From contig JAADJZ010000027.1 in NCBI GenBank assembly GCA_011032825.1, positions 496,001 through 560,000 of the forward strand: a stretch of 64,000 bases of DNA, given 5' to 3'. Below are positions 1 through 11,835 of the stretch, one piece after another. The position numbers were made by a program, and so were the translations under genes. Position 1 is the first letter of the stretch. Each line of letters begins with the position of its first letter. The DNA comes from Massariosphaeria phaeospora (lineage: Eukaryota; Ascomycota; Dothideomycetes; Pleosporales). The notes under the pieces are model-generated. The model was not told the origin of the DNA. It was given only the letters and a program-made list of their open reading frames with translations, and did not search any database.

Positions 1-1
1 T

Positions 2-265
2 AAGAACCGACTGCGGAACGATACACCCAACTCCTGGACACTTGACCACACTCAATTGGACTCCCGAGAATCGGTCATCCAGAAGTTTGGCGTCTCCTTC
101 AGGCTTTGGAAGCTTGAGAGCACGACGGGAATGAAGCTGCTGCAAGCTCGCACTTCTTCGGGATTCGACGATGTAGCAGACGTGAGACAGATTGTGCCGA
201 TGGGGTGGAGATGGGTTCCTGAAGGGCCGAGGAACTGGACGATCGAACCGATAAGCGCTTCATAG
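2..265 (+). CDS. Possible 3' end of an unknown gene, cut by the left edge
   Basis: A reading frame is open from the first bases of the window to a TGA at 263-265, giving about 87 residues with an ordinary mixed composition (for example QKFGVSFRLWKLESTTGMK and VPMGWRWVPEGPRNWTIEP). It has no start here, so it would be the C-terminal part of a protein that begins outside the window. I recognise no domain. Overlapping frames on the other strand are also open over part of this stretch, so coding status is uncertain. The amphipathic, tryptophan-rich texture favours the plus strand. Confidence 0.28.
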   Translation, partial: KNRLRNDTPNSWTLDHTQLDSRESVIQKFGVSFRLWKLESTTGMKLLQARTSSGFDDVADVRQIVPMGWRWVPEGPRNWTIEPISAS

Positions 266-1275
266 GTGCCACTGCAGATACTTGCGGGAACAACGAGAAG
301 TGGAAGCCATTGTCGAACATCACACGGTCGGTACTTCCACGAGGATTTCCCTCTATTCATTTCAAGTTGAATGGCAAGACGCATATGCGATTTAGAGATA
401 CCCGAACGAGATTATCGTGAGCCAAGTGAACTGTCGCTGTAGGTTCATACTAGTTAGAATGATTCGTTGACAACAGCAGCAGCAGCAGCTCTATATCAAT
501 ACATCAGTTAGCGTGAAATTAGTAATTGGGCTTCATAACCCAAAGTCAAACGCTTTATTACTGAACTTTGTCACGAATCAAGACCTAAGTGCTAATAAGA
601 AACAAAGCTATCACAACTCCTATACGAAGCTCGCCAATAAGCTCTGCTATGCATTGCAGCAGACAAGGAGTGCACTGCATATCGGGTGTGATCCTTGATA
701 ATTAGTGACTGCCGTACACGTGTTGTTGTTTATCTTCACACAATAACTTTGGCAGTACAGTTTCCTGGGCGTTCCAATAACCATCTCCACTCAGCAAGTA
801 CGACAGCCTTATTCCAGCACAAAACACGTTTTGGTGCCTGGCGCGTTGCCAGTCGAGATTTAATGCCGACTGCACCTATACGTCACAACTGTTTGATAGC
901 TTACATATGGACGACGTTGTTTGCGGTTCTTGCGCGCTGCTTGTATGTTAGCAGCAACATAACCGCCTCTCTAAGAACAGACTGTCAATTCAGTTGCTGT
1001 TGTATCCTGCCGCCTATTACAGCTACACCGTACGACCGACTATATGGCGGGAAGCCACTCGCTCCAAACCACACAGGACCATACCATAACCACAGTCTCC
1101 CACGTTCCAGACTACACTGACTTTATTCCTCAAATTGTGCGGCCTCGATTCTACTTCTTCACCTTATTCATCTAACGTTTTACCAGCAACCTTGCGTTTC
1201 GCAGCGAATCTCTTCCGTGGGCTGTGTGCAGCAAGACTGGGGCTGTTAATGCGACAACTCGTCATGATTCACAGG
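266..1275. other. Intergenic, no supported gene
   Basis: About 1 kb of moderately AT-rich sequence. Short open frames exist on both strands but show no recognisable domain or splice structure. A CAG run at 473-490 (caacagcagcagcagcagc) is the only simple repeat seen. It may contain upstream exons or the promoter of the membrane-protein remnant that follows, but I could not build a convincing join. Confidence 0.5.
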
Positions 1276-1868
1276 AATCATAAGCTGCGCTACATTCGAA
1301 CATGACGGCACGACCGAGAAGGTCGATGCGTGGACTCTGAGCTCCGTGTACTGTAAATGTGAGCTGAAGAGGACCGAAAAGAAGGCATATGTTGATTTCG
1401 AAGCAGATACGTCGATCCAACATACCATATGGTTTTCGGACGTGCCTCCCGTGGTCGTCATCTCCACGGTGACGCCGACCATCACTTCAGTTATCCTAGC
1501 TTCAGCTTCTCGTAACCACACGTCCAGTACCACTAGCGATACGAGCAGTATATTGAGCAGTACCTCGAGTCAACTATCTACACCAACTCCTGCATCTACC
1601 CCTCCGAACGAACTATTCAAGTCGTCAATCGTCGGCCTCGCGGTCGGAATACCGCTCAGTCTACTCTTACTTAGCGAGTGTCATCACCTCGCTGCTCTGC
1701 ATTCGCAAACAACGAGCAAAGCGCAAAAAAGATGCCACACCAACAACAGGGGAGAGATTAGTCGAATCAGAGATGTGGACGTCCGCGAACGCGGTCGAGA
1801 AGGAGGTCAAGGATAGTATTGTGGAATTGCCGTGCGCAGACAACGGCTTGCCGGAACCGCAAGGCTAG
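1276..1868 (+). pseudogene. Mucin-like single-pass membrane protein, frame broken in the TM region
   Basis: The last exon of a fungal surface protein can be read in two frames. From a plausible acceptor (ttcacag ending at 1275), frame one gives a cysteine-containing extracellular part (SSVYCKCELKRTEKK), a Ser/Thr-rich stalk (STSSQLSTPTPASTPP) and the start of a membrane helix (VGLAVGIPLSLLLL). From about 1674 the sense continues in another frame: the helix goes on (ASVITSLLCIRKQ), followed by a basic stop-transfer segment, an acidic cytoplasmic tail and LPEPQG before TAG at 1866-1868. One extra base near 1670-1675 explains the switch. The layout resembles fungal wall-sensor or WSC-like proteins, but no named domain is visible and the N-terminus was not found. 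It could be a true pseudogene or an assembly indel. Confidence 0.55.
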
Positions 1869-2352
1869 ATCAGTGTGCCTCCGAAAGGATTATGCTAACC
1901 TAGCCATATATCTCTATAAAGCTACAATCCTATACATAGTATTCAGCTAATACTACAAGACATATGACAAAATCTAAGTTATAGGTAGTTGTTTTAGTTG
2001 AAGGTCACATGCTAATGTGTTCAGCCTTCGTACCGAAGACCCCGTTCCTGCAACAGTACCCAGTTCCGGAGATAGCTTATTATTAGGAACATGGCGGCCG
2101 ATCCAACTATGTACACAAATCAAAACAGCATGTTGATACCAAAGGAAGTACAGCCCAACGAGCCTCCTTCCTGTCGTGCCAAAAACGTTCGCGGCTTCCA
2201 TACCACCTTGCTCAAATACACACTCGGATGTTTGCTAGTCCATTCGCGACGGGGCTTTACAGGATCATATCGACCCCCTCTTCGATCATGCTAGAATCGA
2301 CCACACCATCCAAAGCACCAGACGCGCGTAAAGCTCCTCTCGGCAGCTCAAT
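1869..2352. other. Intergenic, nothing recognised
   Basis: About 480 bp between the membrane-protein remnant and the 3' end of the convergent secreted-protein gene. It is AT-rich around 1890-1980, probably 3' untranslated sequence of one or both neighbours. No repeat or RNA gene was seen. Confidence 0.4.
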
Positions 2353-2835
2353 TCAGACCTGAATACTCGGACACCAATACCTCGCCTCGCACCGCACCTT
2401 CCCCTCACCCCACACAACCCCACTCTTCTTAAAACACACAAACGGCTCGCCCTCAAAGTCGCCCGAGCCCGCAATCTCCCCGGGCTTCAACAGCCCCGCA
2501 CCGGCATCAATGCGCACGTTGAACCACTTGTCGCCGGCGAACTCGGCAGCGTGGAGCTCGCCTTCTATGGGCCCGCTCGGCCGGTTGATCTCGACGTACG
2601 CCGAGGGGGATTGGGACGCGTCGGGCGGGTTGGGGGTCCCGCGCGGGTAGTAGGCGATGGCGTCGAAGGTGTCGGTGTCGGTGTCGGTGTCGTCGGGCCC
2701 GTCGGTGCAGGAGACGATGTAGAAGTTTGTGGGGGAGCCGAGTGCGGTTGCGGAAGAGGTGGTGGTTGGAAGGGAAGTGGCGAGAGGGAGGAGGAGCGCG
2801 AGGAAGGAGAGTGATGTTCGGGAGGGGAGTTTCAT
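2353..2835 (-). CDS. Small secreted protein, 160 aa
   Basis: Intronless frame of 160 residues. The N-terminus is a clear signal peptide: basic MKLPSR, then a leucine-rich core (SFLALLLPLATS) and a small-residue cleavage region near residues 20-30. The mature part is acidic, includes an Asp-Thr run (DDTDTDTDTFD) and has four cysteines (in YIVSCTDG, EPFVCFKK, KVRCEAR and RYWCPS), enough for two disulfides. It ends in ARYWCPSIQV. Size and cysteine content fit a secreted fungal effector-like or surface protein, but no known family is recognised. It is convergent with the remnant gene at 1276-1868 and stands alone on its strand. Another frame is open over much of the same DNA because of the Asp/Thr repeats; the signal peptide decides for this frame. 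Confidence 0.75.
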   Translation of the reverse strand: MKLPSRTSLSFLALLLPLATSLPTTTSSATALGSPTNFYIVSCTDGPDDTDTDTDTFDAIAYYPRGTPNPPDASQSPSAYVEINRPSGPIEGELHAAEFAGDKWFNVRIDAGAGLLKPGEIAGSGDFEGEPFVCFKKSGVVWGEGKVRCEARYWCPSIQV

Positions 2836-3976
2836 GGTTGGTGGGTAGTCTTAGGGAGAAGTGACTGTACTGATCAAGAAATGATTTGCCGTGAAAGGAG
2901 ATGTAATGGGCTTTTATACCTTCAGCTACGTGTACGATTCTGAACGTTGTGTTGAATAGGAGGTTGGTGGGTGGGTTAAATGCGTGGTCGTTCTTCCAAT
3001 CAGGACGGGTAACCCCAGCTTTTCTCCAAGAGATTCCCCGCATAATGAGTAAAGGATTACAATGGCTCAATCGCAGTCGAATTGCAAGGGCTTATGTTGC
3101 AGCACCGTGATCTTGTACAGCGTGCAGCCGGCATTCGCAAATTGCCGGCATATTGCTCCTTACGTATTGGAATGCGTGTCGGCCTCTCCGCACCACCTTG
3201 AGCTGCATACATGCCCTTATATCTCTTTTTCGGGGGTATATTTACGCATGCGGAACGGATAGATGTCTGCTTTGGGGTTTCATCAGCCGGATATATTCAT
3301 CCTAGTAGCTACTTCGGGTCGTTTTCGTGCTTCTAGTATTTCTTGGACAATAACAAGGGTGAATGCAATATGAAAAACAAGATGTTCTAGGATGCAAGCT
3401 GGGTATTGAGACATACATACCAATTCGCGAACGACCTGTCACAAGTCTGATTATTGGGGCTCGTATTACTCTATGCGCTTGCCTATGTTCATCAACATTT
3501 GTACTGATAACTGTCAACGTTTGTAAATTCCTCACGTACCTATCCGGTGGCAGACTCGACGTAGCATGTCCATCTACTTCATCATGGCTTTCTTTGACTC
3601 AGAACCAGGCCACTTTGGTTATTTTCTTATATACTTGCAATAGACCTGACGAGGAAGCACTCGTTTACATCTACAGTTAAAGCTTAGGAACAACCAATGG
3701 ATTCCGGCTGTACTGCGTTATCGTGACTGGGCAAGTGTATTGCCTAGCCTGTCGGATATCGATCTTTTTAGTATTGTCGATTTGATCATTGTATTATCTA
3801 GCCAGGCGGGTATCAGCCATGATGATATTCGCGACTGGATCCTCTTGATTATTTGCCGATGTCTTATGTCAATATCATTCGTCTCTCATATCGGGAGGAG
3901 GAGTTCGTGAAATCCCGTCTTCCAGTTTGTATTGCTGTGCACCAAGATGACCGAGCGCGCAACGCGGTGCCGTTGA
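2836..3976. other. Intergenic, 1.1 kb, no supported gene
   Basis: Upstream of the secreted-protein gene and downstream of the transcription-factor gene. The part next to 2836 should hold the promoter and leader of the secreted-protein gene. Short frames between 3062 and 3680 have no recognisable content. No repeats were seen. Confidence 0.45.
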
Positions 3977-6600
3977 TCAACCTGTGAAAGGAGCATAGCT
4001 TCTTTCCTCCATAGGAAAGATGATAGGGCCAGTCTCGAAGCTGAAAGGATCGCCCCAAAACCCCTGATGACGTCAGTCTGTACTCAACATCGACAACCTG
4101 ATCAGGCAACTCACAAAATCTATCCCTGAAGGTTCCGTGCTTTGGTGCATGTCACCGACAATGTGGTTGAAGTTGATGTCATCCCAGCTGAATGAATTCG
4201 GGTTCGGACCTAGTTCTACTGGTTGGATTGATTGTAAGGGTTGCTGTACTATTGAGGATTCTGCGTTATGTTGTATCGCGTATGTCGGCATCTGAGCGAC
4301 GTAGCCCGGTAAATTGATGTTTTCGGGGCTGTTCATTGGATCGATGCCTGAAGTATCGGTAGTACGGATAGGGGAAAAGGGAGCAGAACTGTCTGTCTGG
4401 CTCCTCTGAGAGAGCGTGTTCTCTTCAATCGCTTTATCAATCATGCTTTTGACTGCAGACCATGCCTTGGTATTGGTGTTCTGCCTCAGCATTCTGCACA
4501 TCTGGAGAGCGCCCAAAGCGCGTTGACGATCCGGTGAATCAAACAGAGGGTTGCGCAACTCAGACAGGACATACATTATAGCTTGGAATGTCGCATGGCC
4601 ACCTACGCGAATTAGCTTATGTCATCGAAAGAAAAATTTGCGAACCTATATGCCATTGGAACCGAGCTGCATCCATATCAACACTTGCTCCGTTCATGAC
4701 TTCCAGTAGGTTTAGAGACTTGGTGAATATCCTTACATGCCTGTTAACAGAGCAACAGCGATAGATGAGATCGAATGCTTACATGTTGCGGACCTCGTTT
4801 GCGAATACAACGTCTCGGTAACAACGTGGCATTCGCAACCAGAAGAGCAGGTAACATCTCCACTCCAACAGGGATGATAATCCCAGACACAGCCTTTGCA
4901 TAGGAATCGCTCGATCACAGAATTGCAGATATCTCCGCCCAGTTTCCTCATGCATCTCATACAGCCACATTTTGATCTGTTCATAGATACTTTGGAGTTC
5001 GCGCGCCGGATCAGGACCGGATGTGCTATGAAGGTTGGATTCCAGTATTCGTCGTTCTAAGTGGTAAGTACTTTTGACTATTCGTCTCATGGTGCGCATT
5101 CCGATGAACCGAACTAGCTGGAAGGTGACACTCGTCCAGGCTTTTTCATCATAAGGACTAGGCCCTGGGCTCGCACCATCAACGAGTTCTTCATCTTTTA
5201 TGTTGCGTGGGAGTAGGGTAGTGTAGTCGTCTTCAGAAATACTGGGCTCCTGTCCTCTGCATTCGGCAGCACGGAACTCCAAGTGACATAGTTGATGCCA
5301 AAGGCGACGGCGAACTTCGATAGTCACAGAATCCATAGATCCTGGTGGAAACAAAGAGGGGTCTCGATGTAGACCTTGATTCAGGGCGATCCGAATAGCA
5401 ATACCGAGCAAAGCCCATGCCTTGCCTATATTACTCGTCAGAGATAGTCAGACGTTCAGGATAAGCCACCTACCCATATCTTCTTCCTGCGTGATGCACG
5501 TCAGCCACAGTATGAAACCTTGAAAAACTTCGAGGCTGGATGTAGTCAAATAATGCTCGCGGGCGAGACAGATCTCTAAGCCTAGTTCGAAGCGGGTAAG
5601 AAGATCTTCTTTGGACTCTCCAAACTTCTGTTCTACAAGCGGGGAGGGTAAAGAATTGACTGCAGAGTAGAAAACCGCAAAAGCGATCGGTTGGTTCTCT
5701 CGGATATAGTCTGGAAATTTACGGATTAGGGTAGGTGTGTGCGTGATCCGGACCATGGGATCGACGTTTTGGAAAAATATGGCGAGCAGTACATCGCGTT
5801 GTTCTTGAGTCTCAGGTAATAGTATCTGCAAACTGACGCTGAGCTTTGCACGACCCAGGGACAGCAAATGGACTAGATTTTTTCGTGTGGGCATCTCCCT
5901 CTCTTCATCACTGTCAGATCTATCACCAAGGAGCGCCTTGATGTCTTGTATCTACGACACAGTCAGTATCGGTAGGTTAAGATCATTAAAAGCTTAGCAG
6001 GGTTTAGAATGATATTGATATGATGTGCTGAATTACTGTAACAGAGTTAAGAATATATAGATCAGTCGTACTCACCTCATCAGCCAGGAGGGCATAGTGT
6101 AAAGAAGAAACAAACTGTGACTGCCCATCATCGAGTATCAACGTGCCGTCATGGTTATCGGACGATATGCCTGCTCCTTGTGAGGTTTGGCTAGTCGAAG
6201 ATGGCGTCAGTCCCGAGTCGTCTTGGTTTTCAGCCTCGCCGTCGCGGCGTATGGGCGCAAGTGCCTGTATCGGCTTTCCGGCAACCGCCTTCTCTAATAA
6301 TGATTCAAGCCGGTCCAATCGTGCTTGGACCTCACTAGTACGAACTTTTGCATTTCCAGATATCGTGGGTTTGGAAACCCTTCCGGACCCGTGACTGGGA
6401 GTTTGTTCTGTTCCATAGTTGCAAGCATGATTGCCTCGTGCGCATGCTCCACATATCGGGTGGACATGATCACAGCGCACCTTTCTACGACGACAGGTCA
6501 AGCAGGACGATATGACTCGCTGCCGCCCGCCGGCTGATTGCGGCTTCGTCGAGGAACCTGGTGATTGTGACTGAGGGTTTGGCTTCGCTGGATCTCCCAT
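3977..6600 (-). CDS. Zn2Cys6 transcription factor, 771 aa, six exons
   Basis: A fungal zinc-cluster regulator. Exons run 6600-6076, 5951-5474, 5425-4783, 4740-4646, 4602-4115 and 4063-3977; their sum is 772 codons in frame. The DNA-binding cluster is at residues 33-60 with perfect spacing C-x2-C-x6-C-x6-C-x2-C-x6-C (CLTCRRRKVRCDHVHPIC, then GACARGNHAC). A short coiled-coil linker follows at about residues 80-105 (VQARLDRLESLLEKAV), then a middle homology region (fungal_trans type, about 200-530) with GKAWALLGIAIRIALNQGLHRD, and a C-terminal tail rich in Asn/Gln/Pro ending DPFSFETGPIIFPMEE. The start at 6600 is preferred over an in-frame ATG at 6702 because the extension looks like leader sequence. 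The factor is divergent from the aldehyde dehydrogenase at 7641 and may regulate it (inference). Its specific target is unknown. Confidence 0.88.
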
Positions 6601-7640
6601 CCTCCTCTCCTTGCCGGATCCGGCCGTGCGACGTGATGATTGACGTTGGAGCGTGAGGTTAGAAAACGAGTGGCTGACCTCGATCCAGTCTCTTATCACC
6701 ACGTGCGCTGAGCTTACCCGATCCGGACTAGCTAGACACCCGAGTTGGTGACTATAGCAATATTATATGATACACGACTGGACTTAGCTTTAACCCCATC
6801 GATTGCGATTCACGTTGCTATCAAAATCGATTACCTTGCCCCTATTATGTTTCCATGTACATAGTGATGGTGCATCTTAATTGTAAGATTAATTAGTGAT
6901 TTGTTGAAAGTTTGGGCTAAATGCTCCGTATACCCATTTTCAAACCTGCTAGATAACTCGGTACATACAAACGCGATACGCAAGTGTAATTCGCAGGCAG
7001 GTGACGCTGGAGTTAATTACGTCTTCCAGTGAGCATTTACAACCCACTAATGTACTATGAGTAGTTAGACCGAATAGTATGTGATGCTTATTTTCTGTTG
7101 TCGAAACGGCGTCTATTCTCCTAGCTTTCAGGATTGAACGACTCTCAACATGCAACCTTGTGTCACAGGACTTACCAGCAGACTTCGTAGCAGTCGCACG
7201 ATCGTCTTTTCGTCCGTTAAACCCTAACACAAGGCTCAGGACGAATGATGGGGAACATACAAATTGTCGCTGGGACGAATTAAGACGCCGCATTCCATGT
7301 CGCTGTTTCCGAAGAACCTCTCTTGTCTAGAGTGAATGCTAGGCTAGCGGAGATAGCCCGGGTTGCTCGTGCGAGTACATGAGCGCGGAACATTTCGGAC
7401 CAATTCAACGCGCTCTAGATCCGCGCGTTCGTATTCGAGTGGTACCTGCAGGGTCCTGACGACCAGTTAGTGTTGCCGATGCAGATATACGCATCTCAGT
7501 CATGATAGTGCGCATGCTGACATAACAAAAAATGCGAAGCTTTTTAGCGACTATATAAGACCTGCAGACCTCCTTGTGAACGATGATCGAGTCATTCAAG
7601 TATTTCTGGATATATGTTGCAAGAGGTCACGTCAAGCACT
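6601..7640. promoter_or_regulatory. Divergent intergenic region, transcription factor / aldehyde dehydrogenase
   Basis: A 1.04-kb spacer between the two outward-facing start codons, so it must contain both promoters. Short frames inside (for example 6949-7293 minus and 7405-7599 minus) have no recognised domains. A possible TATA-like stretch, actatataagacc, lies at 7551-7563 about 80 bp before the dehydrogenase ATG. Zinc-cluster proteins of this type usually bind CGG triplets; several CGG/CCG triplets are present but I could not establish a specific paired site. Confidence 0.5.
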
Positions 7641-9578
7641 ATGCAAAAACAGCTCTTCATCAACAATGAGGTATGTCAACTTGCACACTGCATTCCTAGA
7701 GTCAGTAAAATAACAGAAGCAGTACGTCGATGCCAAGTCAGATGAGACTTTAACTATTTATAGCCCACACGACGAAACTCTCGTCGCAGAGGGTATTCAA
7801 GTCGCTGGCCAAGATGACGTCGATGCTGCCGTTGCGGCAGCTCAAGCGGCGTTCAAAGGAGAATGGTCCAAGTGGACTCCAGCGCAGAAGACCCAAGTGA
7901 TGATGAAGCTCGCCGATTTGATCGATGAACACGCTGAAGAGCTCGGCGTCTGGGAAGCCAAAGCAATGGGTCAACCGGTTGCTGTAGCAGGGCAGCTTGT
8001 GAGGATTACTTCCACAGTAATTCGATGTACGAACGCTTATGATCTGGAAATGAAGAAGCTCGGCTAATAATTGTCTGATAGATTACGCTGGCTGGACGGA
8101 CAAGATCAGCGGCGAACAGTACCCTATAGACGACAAAGGAATATACAAAGTAAGTGTATTCCACACTCAACAAAATTGTGTCTTGCGATGATTGCTGACA
8201 TGGGATTAGGTCATGCAGTACCATCCAATCGGTGTTTGCGCAGGCATTGGAGCTTGGAATGGAGCTCCCGCGTTTTTCGGGTTCAAGGTTGCTTCTGCGG
8301 TGGCTACAGGGTGTACCATCGTTTACAAAGGTACTCACAGAGCGCTTGTCTGGTTTTGATGTCGCTGCAGAATGGTTTGCTGACATATCCCCAAAGCGTC
8401 AGAGAAATCCCCAATTGGTGTTTTGCAACTCGGCGAGTTGGTTAAGGAGGCCGGCTTCCCACCCGGTGAGTCGTTTGGTTCGTTGAGTCATAGGATACAA
8501 ACTGAAGATCTATCAAAGGTGTAATCAACATAATCAGTGGTGACGGACGCACTGGAGCCATGCTGGCAAGACATATGGGCATCCGAAAGATCTCGTTCAC
8601 GGGAAGTGTGCCCGTTGGCAAGAAAATTCAGGAGGAAGCTGCAAAGAGGTCAGTACGACGGGCTTTCGTCATATTGGTAGACACTAACCAGGGTGCAGTA
8701 ACCTAAAGCGGGTGGTTCTTGAGCTTGGAGGCAAATCTCCGAGCATGATCTTCAATGATGCCGATATCGAGAGTAATTCGGAGTCTAATTCAATCAGCGG
8801 AAAAGGAGTTACTAACAGCTTCAGATGCTCTAACGCATTCTTCTCAGAATTTTCTATTCAACACCGGCCAGGGGTGTGTCTCTGCATCTAGGGCTTTCAT
8901 CCAAGAAGACATCGCACCAAAGTTTATCGACGCACTCAAGGAGCGATTCGACCAATTCAAGCACGCGATCGGTGCACCACTCGACCCAAACACGTTCATA
9001 GGCCCGTTGGCCGACGGCAAGCAAATGGAGAGAGTGATGGGATTCTTAGAGAGTGGCAAAAATGAGGCTGAACTCGTTACTGGTGGAAATCGGCACGGCG
9101 ACACTGGCTTCTACGTTGAGCCTACAATCTTTTTAAACCCAAAGGACGGTGCACGCATCTACCGTGAGGAGATATTTGGCCCAGTTCTTACAATCAAGAC
9201 GTTCAAAACCGAGGAAGAGGCAGTCGAGATGGCCAATGACACGGAGTATGGCCTATCTGGTAATTATATTCTCCCATGATGTCTGGAGACCCGAAAGGTT
9301 TAAGCTGACGAGTATGATAGCCTGCGTGTTCACCTCGTCTACGAGCCGCGCCCTGCGCGTTGCTGGACAGATTGAATCCGGGATGGTCAACATCAACACC
9401 TCGCAGGTGTTCGGCATTGATAGTTCGTTCGGAGGTTGGAAACAGTCGGGTATCGGACGCGAGGGTGGGAGAGCGGGATTGATGGAGTTTCTCCAAGGAA
9501 AGCTTATCTGTATCAAGTGAGTGTTTCCTATTGAAAGCGCGAGTCGGCGTGCTAACAAGTATTAGTCTGAACGTCTAA
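7641..9578 (+). CDS. Aldehyde dehydrogenase, NAD(P)+-dependent, 479 aa, ten exons
   Basis: Oxidises an aldehyde to the acid in the ALDH superfamily fold. Exons as read: 7641-7670, 7723-8026, 8082-8149, 8210-8330, 8397-8465, 8519-8648, 8699-8772, 8825-9259, 9321-9516 and 9566-9578, totalling exactly 480 codons. Visible motifs: GIGAWN/PAFFGFK in the cofactor domain, FTGSVPVGKKI in the Rossmann fold, the catalytic glutamate in LELGGKSP (residue about 249), the catalytic cysteine in NTGQGC (about 283), EEIFGPVL and GGWKQSGIGREGG near the end. There is no signal or mitochondrial presequence, so it is probably cytosolic. It looks like the general ALDH class that includes fungal AldA-type enzymes; the substrate cannot be told. 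The junction 8026/8082 joins VIR to YYAGW and fits the family well. The divergent zinc-cluster gene suggests inducible catabolic control (inference). Confidence 0.9.
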
Positions 9579-10346
9579 GTTGTTGAGTATGGCTATACGG
9601 AGTGGTACAGGAAAAACTAGCAACCGGCTGAGAGGAGAATCGTACCCCTGCAATGGTTGACTATGGTACTTTTCCTAGAGTATTCTTTAGTTACCGAGAA
9701 TTGACTGATATAACCTTCTTGTACTGTAAGTGCGAGTCGGCAGCATGGACACGCTGATGTGTAGTGACTCCGTACTACCCCACTCCACGCTGTCGGCCGT
9801 TGTGGCAAGTAGCACACTCTTCTGTTGAGGATGCGACACCTGTGTTTGTGACACCCGGAGGACAAACAATGGATAAATGCAGGAGGGGTCGCGGATTGAT
9901 GAAGTTGACGTTCCACCGCACGCTATCGTCGATGTCATCCCCACGCTAGCCCCAACAGGGGCCGGATAAATATGCGCCCGACAACTGCAGCCGACGACTG
10001 GCCTGTCACGCGTCGGGCGATGCTCGCGGGCCGCTTTGCCCACCTTACTGGGCCGCGCAACCGCCAGGGCTTGATGGCCGTGCAGTTGGTCGCGATCCCG
10101 AGGCTGCCAGCCTCCCCTCGCGAGACCTCGTTGGCATCATGCCACACCCCGCCTCATAATGAGGGTATCCCTCTGCAGCGCCCCTTTTCCCCAGCCGACA
10201 ACACACCACTAGGCTCTTGACTGCGTCGTGCGGCGTGGACCAACCCCTGCCGACCAACATCTCATCTGATCTGAGACCGCCTCTCGCTAGCTCACCGCTT
10301 GATCTTTCTGGCTGCATGTGTTAGGGACCGCAATGGTCGGCTAGAC
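9579..10346. other. Intergenic, 0.77 kb
   Basis: Holds the 3' flank of the aldehyde dehydrogenase gene and the promoter of the next gene. Open frames on both strands at 9760-10320 are a by-product of the higher GC content there; none has recognisable content. Confidence 0.4.
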
Positions 10347-11835
10347 ATGGCCGAACACGCTTCTGGTGCGTTCTTATTTGGACCTCAGTCCTTCTCGGAA
10401 ACGGCTATCTCCATGCCAGCTCTAACCTGACTGCGCAACAGACGTGCGCGACTCCACCCTGAACGCTCTCAAGCTAACCTGCCCCTCGGCCGAAGTCCTC
10501 GATTCCACCCCAGAAACCAGCTCCATGGAAAATCCCTTCGTCGACGCTGATGCGGAATGGTCTGATGAAGAGCAATTGATACCCAAGGACAGGAGGAAAA
10601 CGCAATACGTGCCGCCACACATCCATGTTGTGGATACTACGAGGCTGTCTGTCGCAGAGACATCTTCGTCAGAATCAAACTCGCCCAGTCCGAATCGGCT
10701 TTCCGTAAATGGATCCCCGCTTATACCCCCTAAATCGCCGTCACGGCCGGACGTTCGCCCAGGCAGTAGCCAGGACGACCTCGTGCAGCGCTTCTACCAA
10801 GTGACACGAGAGCGAGATGCGCTGAGGAAAGAACTACAGAGAAAGTCAATGGGACCGCATGGAATTCCGGCACGGGCATCTGTTGTATACAAGTCGGATG
10901 AGAAAACCCTCGTTGAGGAGCTGCAAGCTTTGCGCTATGAGATTCGGGTATGGAGTGAGGAATACTTCAGTGGGCCAACCACGTCTCGGAGTAAGAGACC
11001 ACGTGTCCACTCTGCAAGAGAGGTATTCGGTAGTCTTACTGACAATCACGCGGCGTACCTCAAACACCACCGGGATCGACCGCTCCTGATACAGGCATAC
11101 ATTTGGTCCAAGTTGCAACAACGCATTTTCAGCACGCTGGAAAAGGGTTGCGGATACGTCTGGGCTGGCAAACTCGGGGATAGAAAGCTTCGCCCGTTGA
11201 ACGACACGCTACGGAAAGGTAGGCCATGATGTTTGAGTTTAATGGTTTGTTAATCTTTACTGACCAATCCAGCTGTCCGAAACGAAAAACAAGCCGAGGA
11301 ATACCACCACTGGCGTGCTATGACTGTAAATCTCCTTGTACCCCAAATAGAAGGGAAATGGCGGCCCACTTTCGACGCCGCACCTGTTCTTAAACATATA
11401 TCCCGCTTCTGCAGCCGTCTGCGCCGTAAACTGCGTCCATGGGCCACAGAATCCCTCCGCCACGGAAAAGACCAGCTGTATACTATCATCTCCGCAGCCA
11501 TTGCTCTAGACCTCAAGATGAAGCGCCAAAGAGCCGATTACCGGTTCGTGTCGTTCACCGGCGGGAAAGCGAGTCAATTCTACGGATATGGATTCTACAA
11601 TTCAGAAATGGAAGATGTGGATGAAGAGCAAGAAGGAAAAGCCAGGAGGGTTGAGTTATCACTAGCCCCGGCACTTGAGAGATGCGGGAATGCAAATGGA
11701 CATGTCTTTGATCAGAGTTTCATCTTGGTCAAGGCGGATGTCAGTTGTAAGAGATTGGATAAGAAAAGACCACCCAATCAAAGGACCGGCGCCAGGGGTG
11801 GAATAAAAAGCATCACGAGATTGTGGAATAGTTGA
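10347..11835 (+). CDS. Uncharacterised coiled-coil protein, 452 aa, three exons
   Basis: Exons 10347-10365, 10442-11218 and 11273-11835 join to 453 codons including TGA. The first exon codes only MAEHAS plus one base; the join gives MAEHASDVRDSTLNALK. Residues about 60-130 are disordered and Ser/Pro-rich (SSSESNSPSPNRLS). They are followed by a short coiled coil (QRFYQVTRERDALRKELQRK) and a conserved-looking block with LRYEIRVWSEEYFSG. The C-terminal third is helical and basic (PVLKHISRFCSRLRRKLR). The pattern of a disordered head, coiled coil and I-x-x-W-x-x-x-Y-F motif is one I associate with poorly characterised proteins of filamentous fungi; I cannot give a function. There is no signal peptide or membrane segment. 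The third exon could in principle start at another acceptor, but the phase fits as written. Confidence 0.68.
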
